Assembly: GCF_030149505.1 (NCBI RefSeq)
Contig: NZ_JASBRN010000079.1
Span: 19,257 to 83,256 of the forward strand
DNA length: 64,000 nucleotides
Reading direction: 5' to 3'
Source: Nocardioides sp.
GTDB taxonomy: Bacteria > Actinomycetota > Actinomycetes > Propionibacteriales > Nocardioidaceae
Shown here: positions 9,857-18,727 of the stretch, one piece after another
Numbering within the stretch: the first letter of the stretch is position 1
Layout of the letters: every line of letters begins with the position of its first letter
Position numbers and translations under genes: made by a program
Notes under the pieces: model-generated
What the model was told of the DNA's origin: nothing
Seen by the model: the letters and a program-made list of their open reading frames with translations, nothing else
Database searches by the model: none

Positions 9857-11007
9857 GTGTCCTCCTGCTCGTGCTGCTCGCCGACCCAGCGCCGCACGAA
9901 GCGACCGCCGACCCGGGTCACGATCTCGTAGCTGATGGTCTCGCACGCCTCGGCCCAGTCCTGCGCGGTGGGGTGCGGGGCGGCGCCGAACAGCACCACC
10001 TCGTCGCCGGCCCGCGCGTGGTCGGGCACCTCCGCGACGACCTGGTCCATGCAGACGCGACCCCGCAGCGGCGCGCGCACGCCCGCCACCGAGACCTCGG
10101 CGCGGTTGCCGGCGTGTCGCGGGACCCCGTCGCCGTAGCCCACCGGCACCAGCCCCAGGGTCGTGGGCCGCTCTGCGGTCCAGGTGTGCCCGTAGGACAC
10201 CCCGGCCCCCGGCTCGACCCGCTTGACCATCGCGAGACTCGCGCGCGCCGTCATGGCGGGGCGCAGGTCCAAGGCGGGGCCGTGGCCGGGAGCGGGGTGC
10301 AGGCCGTACGCCGCGAGGCCGACGCGCACGAGGTCGTGGTGGGTGCCGGGGTGCAGGATCGCGCCAGCGGAGTTGGCCAGGTGCCGCACCTCGGGGCGCA
10401 GCCCTGCGTCGGCCGCCTGCGCCAGCGCGAGCTCGAACGCCGCCTGCTGGGCAGCCGTCGCCGGGTGACCGGGCTCGTCCGCGCACGCGAGGTGCGACCA
10501 GAGCCCGGTCACGGCCCAGAGACCCTCGACCTCCCCGCGCCGGGCGGCCGCGACCAGCCCCGGCCAGTCCGCCGGGAGGCAGCCGTTGCGGTGCAGGCCG
10601 GTGTCGACCTTGAGCTGGAGGCGGGCGGGGGTCCCGCAGCGTCGTACGGCGTCCGCGACGGCGGCCAGGCCGTCCTCGTCGTGCGCGGTGACGTCGATCC
10701 CCGCGGCGACCGCCTCGGCCAGACCGGCCTCACCGGGCACCGACAGCCAGGTCAGGATGCGCCCGGTGTCACCGGCCTCCCGCAGCGCCAGCGCCTCAGG
10801 GAGCGTGGCGGCGCCCAGCCACTGGGCGCCGGCCTCCCGCGCGGCCCGGGCGACCGGGAGCATGCCGTGGCCGTAGCCGTCGGCCTTCACCACCACCATC
10901 ACGGCGGTCCCGGTGTGGGCCGCCAGTGCGCGCACGTTGTGTCGGACCGCCGCCAGGTCGACGACGATCTCCGCACGCACCGCCGGCTCGGGGGACATCG
11001 TCGCCAT
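9853..11007 (-). CDS. alr: Alanine racemase
   Basis: PLP-dependent racemase making D-alanine for peptidoglycan. The PLP lysine is Lys41 in VVKADGYGHG near the N-terminus. VSYGHTW and VCMDQ are typical of the C-terminal half that supplies the catalytic Tyr. Length (about 384 residues) fits. The start could be ATG 11007 or ATG 10998; GGGAGG sits 9 bases before the latter, so the shorter form is quite possible. The gene lies directly before the hydrolase and tsaE fusion (overlapping) and downstream of nnr, in a cell-envelope gene run. Confidence 0.96.
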   Translation of the reverse strand: MATMSPEPAVRAEIVVDLAAVRHNVRALAAHTGTAVMVVVKADGYGHGMLPVARAAREAGAQWLGAATLPEALALREAGDTGRILTWLSVPGEAGLAEAVAAGIDVTAHDEDGLAAVADAVRRCGTPARLQLKVDTGLHRNGCLPADWPGLVAAARRGEVEGLWAVTGLWSHLACADEPGHPATAAQQAAFELALAQAADAGLRPEVRHLANSAGAILHPGTHHDLVRVGLAAYGLHPAPGHGPALDLRPAMTARASLAMVKRVEPGAGVSYGHTWTAERPTTLGLVPVGYGDGVPRHAGNRAEVSVAGVRAPLRGRVCMDQVVAEVPDHARAGDEVVLFGAAPHPTAQDWAEACETISYEIVTRVGGRFVRRWVGEQHEQEDT

Positions 11008-11071
11008 CCTCCCACCCCCTCGTCCCACCCCCGGGTCGACCCGCGCCCGGCTGCGCTGCGACCGGGGACCC

Positions 11072-12472
11072 TCAGGGCCTGGCGGCGAGCAGGTCCCGCA
11101 CGACCGCCGCGACCCCGCCCGCCACCTGCCCCGCGACGATCGGACCACCCTCGGCGACCAGTGTCGCGGCGGCGCCGTGCAGCCAGGACCCCACCGAGGC
11201 CGCGTCCCACGGGTCCAGCCCGGTGGCGAGCACCGCACCGATGACCCCGCCGAGCACGTCACCGGCTCCGGCGGTCCCGAGCCACGGCGTGCCCGTGGTC
11301 GTGACCCGGGTGCGACCGTCGGGACGGGTCACGAGCGTGTGCCGTCCCTTGAGGACGACGACGCAACCCCAGCGCTCCGCCGCCAACCGGGCGTGGTGCA
11401 GCTGGCGCGCCTCCACCTCGGCGCGGTCCACCTCCAGCATCGCGGCCAGCTCGCCGGCGTGCGGCGTCAGGACCAGGTCGGGGCGGCCCCGGTCGGGGTC
11501 GAGGTGGGCGAGCGCGTCGGCGTCCACGACGGTGGGTACGCCGTCGGCCAGTGCCGCCGACAGCTCCTCCCCCGCGGCGTCACCGCCCCCGGACCCGACC
11601 ACCCAGGCCTGGACCCGTCCGGCCCCGACGACCTCGGGGTGCGCCTCGCGGACCCGGTCCGCGACCGCGGTGTCACCCACGTACCGGACCATCCCGGCCA
11701 GCCCGCACGCGGCGCCGGCGACGGAGAGCAGGCCTGCTCCCGGGTACGTCGCGCTGCCGGCCCGCACCCCGACGACGCCGCGGGTGTACTTGTGGTCATC
11801 CGGTCCCGGCGGGCGCAGCAGCGCCGCGACGTCCGCGGGCCGCAGGCTCTCGACCGGCGCGGCCGGCAGGTCCGGGTCGAGGCCGATGTCGACCAGGTGC
11901 ACGGTGCCGCACGCCTGGGCCGCGGGGTCGACGAGGTGGCACGGCTTGTGAGTGCCGAACGTGACGGTGAGCGAGGCGCGGACGTGCGGCCCGGGCGTCT
12001 CGCCCGTGTCGACGTCCACGCCGCTGGGCGTGTCGACCGCGACGACCGGCACGCCCTCGACCAGCGCCAGTGCCCGCACGGCCTCCTCGCGCAGCCCCGG
12101 CTTGCCGCCGATCCCCACGACGCCGTCGACCACCACGTCCGGGCGCTCGCGCAGCACCCGCGGCGCACCGGTCCGCCCACCGGCGGCCGCGAGTGCCGCC
12201 AGCCCGCCCTCGTGCGCCGACCCGCTGACCAGCCACGCCTCGACACCGGCTCCGCGGCGGGCCAGCCAGGCGCCGGCGTACAACGCGTCGCCGCCGTTGT
12301 CGCCCGAACCCACCAGCAGCAGCACCCGCCGGCCGTACGCCGAGCCCAGCAGGTCCGCCACCGCGACCCCCAGCCCGTGGGCCGCGCGCTGCATCAGCGT
12401 GCCCTCCGGCAGCCGCGCCATCAGCGCCGCCTCCGCCGCCCGCACCTGCTCGACCGTGTGCGCCCGCCTCAT
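11072..12472 (-). CDS. nnr: Bifunctional NAD(P)HX epimerase/dehydratase
   Basis: Repairs hydrated NAD(P)H. The N-terminal epimerase half (about 1-215) shows GSGDNGGDALYAG and DTPSGVDVDTG. The C-terminal ADP-dependent dehydratase half (about 220-466) shows VLTPHAGELAAML, VVLKGRHT and the glycine-rich GTAGAGDVLGG. Length 466 matches fused Nnr proteins. A -10-like TAGGGT lies 6 bases before the ATG with no ribosome-binding site, so a leaderless transcript is likely. It precedes alr on the same strand. Confidence 0.95.
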   Translation of the reverse strand: MRRAHTVEQVRAAEAALMARLPEGTLMQRAAHGLGVAVADLLGSAYGRRVLLLVGSGDNGGDALYAGAWLARRGAGVEAWLVSGSAHEGGLAALAAAGGRTGAPRVLRERPDVVVDGVVGIGGKPGLREEAVRALALVEGVPVVAVDTPSGVDVDTGETPGPHVRASLTVTFGTHKPCHLVDPAAQACGTVHLVDIGLDPDLPAAPVESLRPADVAALLRPPGPDDHKYTRGVVGVRAGSATYPGAGLLSVAGAACGLAGMVRYVGDTAVADRVREAHPEVVGAGRVQAWVVGSGGGDAAGEELSAALADGVPTVVDADALAHLDPDRGRPDLVLTPHAGELAAMLEVDRAEVEARQLHHARLAAERWGCVVVLKGRHTLVTRPDGRTRVTTTGTPWLGTAGAGDVLGGVIGAVLATGLDPWDAASVGSWLHGAAATLVAEGGPIVAGQVAGGVAAVVRDLLAARP

Positions 12473-12478
12473 GCGTCG

Positions 12479-12484
12479 ACCCTA
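12479..12484 (-). promoter_or_regulatory. -10-like TAGGGT, 6 bases before nnr ATG
   Basis: TAGGGT read on the minus strand ends 6 bases from the nnr start and no Shine-Dalgarno lies between, as expected for leaderless transcription. The palindromic repeat element begins about 25 bases further upstream. Confidence 0.45.
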
Positions 12485-12504
12485 GACGCCACCGTCCTCC
12501 GGCT

Positions 12505-12606
12505 GCCCGGGTCGAGGCCGGGATCGAGGCCCGGGTCGAGGCCCGGGTCGAGGCCCGAGGACGCGCCCCACCGCGTGCTCAGGCCTCGACCCACACCTCG
12601 ACTCGG
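12505..12606. repeat. Palindromic 12-bp-unit repeat element, copy A
   Basis: The left arm has TCGAGG-type heptamers at 12511, 12523 (first base A instead of G), 12535 and 12547, exactly 12 bases apart. The core (about 12559-12580) contains ACGCG and CGCGT around a CCCCAC loop. The right arm has the reverse complement CCTCGAC at 12584 and 12596. The whole can fold into one long hairpin. It lies between nnr and the nuclease-like gene, in the likely control region of both. Confidence 0.8.
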
Positions 12607-12681
12607 GCGGACACGCAAGACAGCCAGGTGCCTGTGGAGAGACGTTCGACCGGCCGGCTCATCTGGACCACCCTGCTCCGC

Positions 12682-13620
12682 ATGGACCTCGAGGAGCTGG
12701 CAGCGCGACAGCACGGCATGCTCGCGCGGCGGCAGCTCCTGACCTTCGGCATCGACGCGGACCGGGTCCGCAACCAGGTGCAGGCCCGCCGCTGGGCCCA
12801 TCGCTCGTCGCGGGTCGTCAGCACCTTCACGGGCGGGATGGACGCGCAGCAGCGACGCTGGCTCGGAGTCCTCCACGCAGGGCCCAGCGCCATGGTCGGG
12901 TCCCTGACCGCGGCACGCGACCTCGGCCTGCGCGGATGGGACCGCGACGACGTGACGATCTGGGTCACCGACCCCCTCCACGACGAGCCCGTCGACGGCA
13001 TCCGGTTCTTCCGCACGCGTCGCCCCCTCGACCTGCTCCAGGCGCCGGGCGACCCCCCGACCGCCAGGTTGGAGCCCGCCCTCCTGCTGTGGGGCGCCTA
13101 CGAGGCGCCGTGGCGGCACGCGTTCGGCTGTCTCGCCGCCGCGGTCCAGCAGGGTCGTACGACGCCGGAGCGACTGCTGCAGTGGGTCGACCAGCTGCGG
13201 CCGCTCCGCCGTGCGGCACACTTCCGCGCCGCGGTGGCAGAGATCGCCGGCGGTGTCCGCTCCGTGAGCGAGGCGGACGTGGCCCGGATGTGTCGACTCG
13301 GAGGTCTGCAGCTGCCGCGTCGCCAGCAACCTCGGCTGGACTCCCGTGGCCAGCAGCGCTACACCGACTGCGAGTGGGACGTACCTGTCGACGAGGTGGT
13401 GGTGCTCGAGGTGGAGGGCACGTTCCACATGGACGTCCAGCACTGGGCAGCGGACAAGAAGCGGGCGCGCCGGCTGACGACGCGCGGCCGTCACGTCGTC
13501 AGCTGCACGGCGTGGGAGCTGCGTCATGAGCCGGAGCAGCTCGCCCAGGACCTGGCCCGGCTCGGGGTCCCCACCGTCCCCGGTCGAGGTGCGAGTCGTG
13601 GTCCGGATCGCGCGGCCTAG
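12682..13620 (+). CDS. AbiEi-like N-terminal / DUF559-like nuclease-fold protein
   Basis: About 312 residues. The N-terminal part (LAARQHGMLARRQLLTFGI, then RNQVQARRWAHRSSRVV) resembles the winged-helix start of AbiEi-type antitoxin-like proteins. The C-terminal part (CEWDVPVDEVVVLEVEGTFHMD, then KKRARRLTTRGRHVVSCTAWEL) resembles Vsr/DUF559 PD-(D/E)XK proteins. No partner toxin gene is adjacent. ATG 12682 is preferred because it opens directly on the helical domain; GTG 12628 is possible. The gene interrupts the usual nnr-acpS neighbourhood and is bracketed by two palindromic repeat elements; the 3' end of its coding sequence lies inside one of them. Nuclease activity is an inference. Confidence 0.7.
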   Translation: MDLEELAARQHGMLARRQLLTFGIDADRVRNQVQARRWAHRSSRVVSTFTGGMDAQQRRWLGVLHAGPSAMVGSLTAARDLGLRGWDRDDVTIWVTDPLHDEPVDGIRFFRTRRPLDLLQAPGDPPTARLEPALLLWGAYEAPWRHAFGCLAAAVQQGRTTPERLLQWVDQLRPLRRAAHFRAAVAEIAGGVRSVSEADVARMCRLGGLQLPRRQQPRLDSRGQQRYTDCEWDVPVDEVVVLEVEGTFHMDVQHWAADKKRARRLTTRGRHVVSCTAWELRHEPEQLAQDLARLGVPTVPGRGASRGPDRAA

Positions 13621-13680
13621 CGCGTCCTCGGGCCTCGACTCAGGCCTCGACCCGCACCTCGACTCAGGCCTCGACCCCGG
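13583..13680. repeat. Palindromic 12-bp-unit repeat element, copy B
   Basis: Left-arm units GTCGAGG at 13583 and GTCGTGG at 13595 lie inside the end of the nuclease-like gene and encode its last residues. The core (about 13608-13630) contains CGCGC and GCGCG. The right arm has CCTCGAC at 13633, 13645, 13657 and 13669, exactly 12 bases apart. Same architecture as copies near 12.5, 24.5 and 41.7 kb. Confidence 0.8.
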
Positions 13681-13710
13681 CTCCGCCCAGTGAGGGGCAC
13701 ACCTGGTCGA

Positions 13711-14064
13711 TCAGGCCTCGAGCACCACCACGGCCGAGGCGATCCCCGCATCGTGGGACAGCGACACGTGGACCGAGGTGGCCCCGACCGCCTCGACCTG
13801 GGCAGCGACGGTGCCGCGCAGCTCGAAGCGGGGTCGGCCGGAGGACTCGGAGACGATCTCGGCGTCGTGCCACGACATGCCGTTCGGGGCACCCAGCGCC
13901 TTGGCCAGGGCCTCCTTGGCGGCGAACCGAGCAGCCAGGGAGGCGAGCGGCCGGGTCGCCTCGCTCTCGGTGAAGAGACGGTCGCGCAGCCCGGGGGTGC
14001 GCTCGAGCGACAGCCCGAAGCGCTCGATGTCGCACACGTCGATGCCGACGCCGATGACGGGCAC
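13711..14064 (-). CDS. acpS: Holo-[acyl-carrier-protein] synthase
   Basis: Transfers 4'-phosphopantetheine from CoA to acyl carrier protein. About 117 residues, typical for AcpS. Metal and substrate motifs are visible: [10 protein letters not shown] at the N-terminus, [12 protein letters not shown] in the middle and [12 protein letters not shown] near the C-terminus. Start GTG 14064 is chosen because AGAGGA lies 6 bases upstream; GTG 14070 abuts the ribosome-binding site. It follows glmS on the same strand with a gap of about 50 bases. Confidence 0.95.
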   Translation of the reverse strand: MPVIGVGIDVCDIERFGLSLERTPGLRDRLFTESEATRPLASLAARFAAKEALAKALGAPNGMSWHDAEIVSESSGRPRFELRGTVAAQVEAVGATSVHVSLSHDAGIASAVVVLEA

Positions 14065-14114
14065 GCTCACTCCTCTCGCCCGGCTCCACGACGTCGTACG
14101 CCGTGGGCCGATCC

Positions 14115-15974
14115 CTACTCGACGGTGACGGACTTGGCGAGGTTGCGGGGCTGGTCGACGTCGTGGCCCTTGGCGGTGGCGAGCTCGCAGGCGAACAGCT
14201 GCAGGGGTACGACGGCGAGCAGGGGCTGGAGCAGGACCGGGACGCGGGGCAGCTCGATGACGGTGTCGGCGATCGCCGCGACCGCGGTGTCGCCCTCTTC
14301 CGCCAGGCAGATGGTGCGGGCGCCCCGGGCCTTGACCTCCTGGATCGCCGACAGCATCTTGGCGTGGAGCTGGTCGCGGCCCCGCGGCGGGACGACGCAC
14401 AGCACGGGCTGGCCGGTGTCGATCAGGGCGATGGGGCCGTGCTTGAGCTCGCCGCCGGCGAATCCCTCGGCGTGGATGTAGGCCAGCTCCTTGAGCTTCA
14501 ACGCCCCCTCGAGCGCGACCGGGTAGCCGGCATGGCGGCCCAGGAACAGCACCGTGGGATCGTCGACGTGCGCACGGGCCAGCTCGTAGACGGTCTCGGC
14601 ACGGGACAGGACGGTCTCGATGTGGGCGGGGATGGCCTCGAGCTGGTGGAGCACGTCGGCGATCTCGTCGCCGTACCGGGTGCCCTTGACCTGCGCGAGG
14701 TAGAGCGCGAGCAGGTAGCAGGCCACCAGCTGGGTCACGAACCCCTTGGTCGAGGCGACCCCGATCTCGGGCCCGGCGTGGGTGTAGATCACCGCATCGG
14801 ACTCGCGCGGGATGGTCGAGCCGTTGGTGTTGCAGATCGCCAGCACCTTCGAGCGCTGGGTGCGTGCGTGGCGGATCGCCTGCAGGGTGTCGGCGGTCTC
14901 CCCGGACTGCGAGATCGCCACCACCAGCGTGGAGTAGTCCAGGATCGGGTCGCGGTAGCGGAACTCGCTGGACAGCTCGACCTCGACCGGGATCCGGCAC
15001 CAGTGCTCGATGGCGTACTTGGCCACCATCCCGGCGTAGAACGACGTCCCCGCCGCGATGATGATGATCTTGTCGATGTCGCGCAGCTCCTGGTCCGACA
15101 GGCGCATCTCGTCCAGCTGCAACGCACCGGTCCTGGTCCGCCGGCCCAGCAGCGAGTCGGCCACCGCGTGGGGCTGCTCGAAGATCTCCTTGCGCATGAA
15201 CCAGTCGTGACCGTCCTTCTCCGCCGCCGACAGGTCCCAGTCCACGTGGTAGGCCTTCGGGGTCACCAGGTTGCCCTCGAAGTCGGTCACCTCCACCGCC
15301 TCGCGGGTGATCGTGACGACCTGGTCCTGACCCAGCTCCAAGGCCTCGCGGGTGTGCTCGATGAACGCCGCGACGTCGGAGCCCAGGAAGTTCTCCCCCT
15401 CGCCCACACCCACCACCAACGGTGAGTTCCGCCGCGCCGCCACGACCCGGTCCGGGTCCTGGCCGTCGACCGCGACCAGGGTGAAGGCGCCCTCCAGCAC
15501 CTGGCACACCCGCTGCATCGCCACCGTCAGGTCCACCCCCGACTCCACCTGCAGCTCCAGCAGGTGCGCCGCCACCTCGGTGTCGGTCTCGGAGGACAGC
15601 TGGTGGTCGTCGGCCTCCAGCCGGGCACGCAGGTCGTCGAAGTTCTCGATGATCCCGTTGTGCACCACCGCCACCCGACGCCGGTTGCCCAGGTGCGGGT
15701 GCGCATTGACGTCGTTCGGGGCGCCGTGGGTGGCCCATCGCGTGTGGCCGATCCCGATCGTCACCTCGGGCAGCGGCTCCTCGCCGATCAGCTTCTCGAG
15801 GTTCGCGAGCTTGCCGGCGCGCTTGCGCCACTCCACCCGGCCCGCGCCGCCGGGACCAGCAGCCACCAGCGCGACCCCCGCGGAGTCGTACCCGCGGTAC
15901 TCCAGCCGGCGCAACCCCTCCACCACCACGTCCTGGGCAGAGCGGTGACCGACGTACCCGACGATGCCGCACAT
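14115..15974 (-). CDS. glmS: Glutamine-fructose-6-phosphate aminotransferase
   Basis: Makes glucosamine-6-phosphate, the first step of UDP-GlcNAc synthesis. The start MCGIVGYVG puts the N-terminal catalytic Cys directly after Met; GHTRWATHG and the rest of the glutaminase domain follow. The C-terminal half has two SIS isomerase domains (for example AAGTSFYAG and [10 protein letters not shown]) and ends [13 protein letters not shown], the family C-terminus. Length 619 residues is normal. TAGACT lies 8 bases before the ATG, suggesting a leaderless transcript. There is no glmS ribozyme upstream. glmM lies 4 kb away on the same strand. Confidence 0.98.
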   Translation of the reverse strand: MCGIVGYVGHRSAQDVVVEGLRRLEYRGYDSAGVALVAAGPGGAGRVEWRKRAGKLANLEKLIGEEPLPEVTIGIGHTRWATHGAPNDVNAHPHLGNRRRVAVVHNGIIENFDDLRARLEADDHQLSSETDTEVAAHLLELQVESGVDLTVAMQRVCQVLEGAFTLVAVDGQDPDRVVAARRNSPLVVGVGEGENFLGSDVAAFIEHTREALELGQDQVVTITREAVEVTDFEGNLVTPKAYHVDWDLSAAEKDGHDWFMRKEIFEQPHAVADSLLGRRTRTGALQLDEMRLSDQELRDIDKIIIIAAGTSFYAGMVAKYAIEHWCRIPVEVELSSEFRYRDPILDYSTLVVAISQSGETADTLQAIRHARTQRSKVLAICNTNGSTIPRESDAVIYTHAGPEIGVASTKGFVTQLVACYLLALYLAQVKGTRYGDEIADVLHQLEAIPAHIETVLSRAETVYELARAHVDDPTVLFLGRHAGYPVALEGALKLKELAYIHAEGFAGGELKHGPIALIDTGQPVLCVVPPRGRDQLHAKMLSAIQEVKARGARTICLAEEGDTAVAAIADTVIELPRVPVLLQPLLAVVPLQLFACELATAKGHDVDQPRNLAKSVTVE

Positions 15975-15982
15975 GGGCCAGG

Positions 15983-15988
15983 AGTCTA
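15983..15988 (-). promoter_or_regulatory. -10-like TAGACT, 8 bases before glmS ATG
   Basis: TAGACT on the minus strand ends 8 bases upstream of the glmS ATG, with no ribosome-binding site in between. Consistent with a leaderless or near-leaderless promoter. Confidence 0.5.
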
Positions 15989-16123
15989 AGCCCGGTTCGA
16001 CCCGAACCCCGCCGTCGCGAGCGTCACGGGGCAGCGCGTGACGGTGGGCCGACGGACCAGGCCGACGGACCAGGCAGCGGGCCGGTCCTCTCCCCCGCGC
16101 CGCGTCCTGCCAGACTGGCGCGC

Positions 16124-17110
16124 ATGTCCACCCCCGGCCGGGGCCCGCACCAGGGCCACGACGACACCGGGCGGGAGTCCTCACCCTTCATCGAGCTCGA
16201 GCGCGACGCCTGGGCCGCCCTCGCGGCGGAGACCGAGAGCCCGCTCACCGCCGACGAGGTCAACGCGCTGCAGGGCCTCGGGGACTCGCTGGACATCGAG
16301 GAGGTCCAGGAGGTCTACCTCCCGCTCTCCCGGCTGCTGTCGATGTACGTCGGCTCCGCGGGCCGGTTGCACCGCGAGCAGGAGGAGTTCCTCCAGCGTC
16401 CGACGCCCCCGCGCACGCCCTTCGTCATCGGGCTGGCCGGCTCCGTGGCGGTCGGCAAGTCCACGACCGCGCGCGTGCTGCAGCAGATGCTGGCCCACTG
16501 GCCCGAGCACCCCAACGTCGCGCTGGTCACCACCGACGGCTTCCTCTACCCGAACGCCGAGCTCGAGCGCCGCGGCCTGCTGCAGCGCAAGGGCTTCCCG
16601 GAGTCCTACGACCGCCGCGCGCTGCTGCGCTTCGTCGTCGACATCAAGTCGGGCAAGGACGAGATCGAGGCACCGACGTACTCCCACCTCGTCTACGACG
16701 TCGTCCCCGACGAGAAGATCGTCATCAAGCGGCCCGACATCGTCATCATCGAGGGGCTCAACGTCCTCCAGCCCGCCCGCGTGCGCGAGGACGGCCGCAC
16801 CGGCCTGGCCGTCAGCGACTTCTTCGACTTCTCCGTCTTCGTCGACGCAGGCACCAGCCACATCCGCCAGTGGTACGTCGAGCGCTTCCTGCGCCTGCGG
16901 GAGACCGCCTTCCGCGACCCCGGCTCCTACTTCGCGAAGTACGGCGACCTCGACCTCGACGAGGCCGTCGCCGAGGCGCAGCGCATCTGGGACACGATCA
17001 ACGGGCCCAACCTCACCGACAACGTGCTGCCGACGCGCTCCCGGGCGACGCTCGTGCTGCGCAAGGACCGCGACCACTCGGTGCGCTACGTGCGGCTGCG
17101 CAAGCTCTGA
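16124..17110 (+). CDS. coaA: Type I pantothenate kinase
   Basis: Phosphorylates pantothenate, the first committed step of CoA synthesis. 328 residues; Walker A GSVAVGKST at about 106-114, followed by the family pattern VTTDGFLYPN, KGFPESYDRRALLRF and YSHLVYDVV, and IIEGLNVLQ. Divergent from glmS across 149 bases. CAGACT 7 bases before the ATG may be its -10. The order glmS-coaA-glmM is conserved in actinobacteria. Confidence 0.97.
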   Translation: MSTPGRGPHQGHDDTGRESSPFIELERDAWAALAAETESPLTADEVNALQGLGDSLDIEEVQEVYLPLSRLLSMYVGSAGRLHREQEEFLQRPTPPRTPFVIGLAGSVAVGKSTTARVLQQMLAHWPEHPNVALVTTDGFLYPNAELERRGLLQRKGFPESYDRRALLRFVVDIKSGKDEIEAPTYSHLVYDVVPDEKIVIKRPDIVIIEGLNVLQPARVREDGRTGLAVSDFFDFSVFVDAGTSHIRQWYVERFLRLRETAFRDPGSYFAKYGDLDLDEAVAEAQRIWDTINGPNLTDNVLPTRSRATLVLRKDRDHSVRYVRLRKL

Positions 17111-17116
17111 TACTGC

Positions 17117-17755
17117 TCACCTCGCCTCCCCTGCCGCCGCCGTCGCCAGGAGCAGCTCGGCGGTCGCCTCGTCCAGGGCATCCGACGGGCCGACGTCACG
17201 CACCAGCACCACCGTGGCCGGTCGACCGTCCGCCAGCAGCGTGAGCAGGCTGGCGCGGACCCGCTCGGGCTGGCAGGGCCCGTCGATCCGCACCTCCGCG
17301 ACGAGGTCGGTACGCCGCCCCCGCGCGTCCGGGAGCTCGACCTCCTGCGGGTGCTCCCCCACCGCCGCCCCGAGCCCCGCGGACCACGCCGCCACCTGCA
17401 GGTCGTGCGCGGTGGCACTGGTGCCGCCCGACCGGACCACGCCGACGAAGCCCCGCGACGAACCGGGCACCTCGGGGCAGGCTCCGGGCACCAGCAGCGC
17501 CGCTCCCCGCACCGCGGCAGCCGTGCCGCCGTCGAGGTCGGCGTAGAACAGCCGCTCCCGCGCCGAAAGCACCTCGGCCGGCGCCGGGAGCCGGAGCCGC
17601 ACCCCGTGCCGCTCGAACACCGGCCCCGCCTCTGCGGAGGTCGCCGCGGCACGCTCGCGCGCCTGCCCCACCAGCGTCACCGAGGTGAGGACCAGCAGCA
17701 CCGCCGTCACGGCGACCAGGCACCACACGAGCAGTCGCAGGGGCTCCGAGGTCAT
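17117..17755 (-). CDS. Membrane-anchored protein of unknown function
   Basis: 212 residues with one N-terminal hydrophobic helix (about 8-30, LLVWCLVAVTAVLLVLTSV). A predicted extracytoplasmic domain of about 180 residues follows with two Cys (PGACPEVPG, DGPCQPERV) that could form a disulphide. No family is recognised. It converges on coaA with only 6 bases between the stops and has a 22-bp repeat element upstream. Coding is supported by a continuous frame with normal amino-acid composition. Confidence 0.65.
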   Translation of the reverse strand: MTSEPLRLLVWCLVAVTAVLLVLTSVTLVGQARERAAATSAEAGPVFERHGVRLRLPAPAEVLSARERLFYADLDGGTAAAVRGAALLVPGACPEVPGSSRGFVGVVRSGGTSATAHDLQVAAWSAGLGAAVGEHPQEVELPDARGRRTDLVAEVRIDGPCQPERVRASLLTLLADGRPATVVLVRDVGPSDALDEATAELLLATAAAGEAR

Positions 17756-17813
17756 GGGACGGTTCTACGCCAGGTCACCGACGTCCGCCGGACTCCCTCC
17801 ACAGGCACGAGCT

Positions 17814-17857
17814 CCCACTCGAAGCAGCGCCGAGTCACCCAAGAACCAGCGCCGAGT
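17814..17857 (-). repeat. 22-bp-unit repeat, two copies (ACTCGGCGCTGGTTC type)
   Basis: Two imperfect tandem units read on the minus strand, both starting ACTCGGCGCTG, at 17857-17836 and 17835-17814. The same unit occurs on the plus strand at 38270-38313. It lies between a membrane protein gene and the ABC permease. Function unknown; it may act in transcription termination. Confidence 0.6.
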
Positions 17858-17896
17858 GAGCGAGCCCCGGCCGGTCAGGGAGTGGCAGGAGTCGGG

Positions 17897-18727
17897 TCAG
17901 GCCACGTCCCGCGCGAACGTGGTGTAGCGCCCGACGACGGTGAGGACGGCGGCGTACGCGAGGAGCACGAGGGCGCCCGCCCAGCCCGGCAGTAGGTCGC
18001 CCCCGCCGCCGCTGATCTCGCCGAAGAGCGAGGCCCCGACGACGGAGTCGGCGGCGGCACCGGGGAGGAAGGCCGCGACGCCGGAGAGGGAGTCGACGGC
18101 CGCGAGCCCCAGCCGGGCGATCGGCTCGACAAACTGGGTGAAGGCCAGCACCGCGACGATCGCCGCGACCTGGTTGGGGACCACGGCGCCGAAGGCCGCG
18201 CCGAGGACGGCCCACAGGCCGGTGACGAGGATCCCGAGGCCGAGGACGCGCAGGACCGCGGGGTCGGTGAGGAAGATGCCGTCGCCGGCCAGTTCGAGGA
18301 CCGGGGCGGAGGTGGCCAGCAGGCCCACGACGCCGAGCACGCCGTACAGCAGGCCGACCGAGGCCGCGACGACGAGCTTGGCGCCGAGCAGGACGCCGCG
18401 TCGGGGTTCGACGAGCAGCGACTGGGTGAGCGTGCGGTGCCGCACCTCGGTCGTCACCAGCAGGGTGCCCACGAGCAGCGGGAAGACGTACCCGATCGCG
18501 TTGAGCGTGCCGAGCACGGCGAGCGCCGCGTCGACCCCGGTGATCGCGGGGGTGTCGGGGCTCGGTGGCGCGGCGGCGAAGGTGAACGCCAGCACCGCGC
18601 CCATGAAGGCGAGGTAGGCGGCCATCCCGAGGCCGAGGACCCACCACAGCGCGGTGCTGGTCAGCTTGCGCCACTCGGCGAGCAGCGCGACGCCGAACCT
18701 GTTCGGGGTGGGGGCGGTGCGGCTCAC
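17897..18727 (-). CDS. ABC transporter permease
   Basis: About 276 residues with roughly six hydrophobic segments (for example LWWVLGLGMAAYLAFMGAVL and GYVFPLLVGTLLVTTE). It resembles ABC-2-type permeases that partner exporter ATPases. The motif TTEVRHRTLTQSLLVEP after the second helix is typical of this group. The GTG start overlaps the stop of the ATPase gene as GTGA, so the two are translationally coupled. Substrate unknown; drug, lipid or peptide export are all possible. Confidence 0.85.
   Translation of the reverse strand: MSRTAPTPNRFGVALLAEWRKLTSTALWWVLGLGMAAYLAFMGAVLAFTFAAAPPSPDTPAITGVDAALAVLGTLNAIGYVFPLLVGTLLVTTEVRHRTLTQSLLVEPRRGVLLGAKLVVAASVGLLYGVLGVVGLLATSAPVLELAGDGIFLTDPAVLRVLGLGILVTGLWAVLGAAFGAVVPNQVAAIVAVLAFTQFVEPIARLGLAAVDSLSGVAAFLPGAAADSVVGASLFGEISGGGGDLLPGWAGALVLLAYAAVLTVVGRYTTFARDVA

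Noticed and set aside
12500..12606. Frames translating the repeat arms into periodic peptides such as PGSRPGSRPGSR or LDPGLDPGLDPG
   Set aside because: The 12-bp unit is open in several frames on both strands by virtue of its composition; the periodic peptide is a by-product of the DNA repeat, with no start signals.
12682..13620. Type IV toxin-antitoxin (AbiEi/AbiEii) system
   Set aside because: Only an AbiEi-like N-terminus is visible, joined to a DUF559-like region; no nucleotidyltransferase toxin gene is adjacent.
12505..13680. CRISPR array
   Set aside because: Units are 12 bp, directly abutting and inverted around a core, without spacers of 25-45 bp and with no cas genes in the window.
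15975..16123. glmS ribozyme upstream of glmS
   Set aside because: Only 149 bases lie between glmS and the divergent coaA, the -10-like box is 8 bases from the ATG, and no ribozyme-like core is present.
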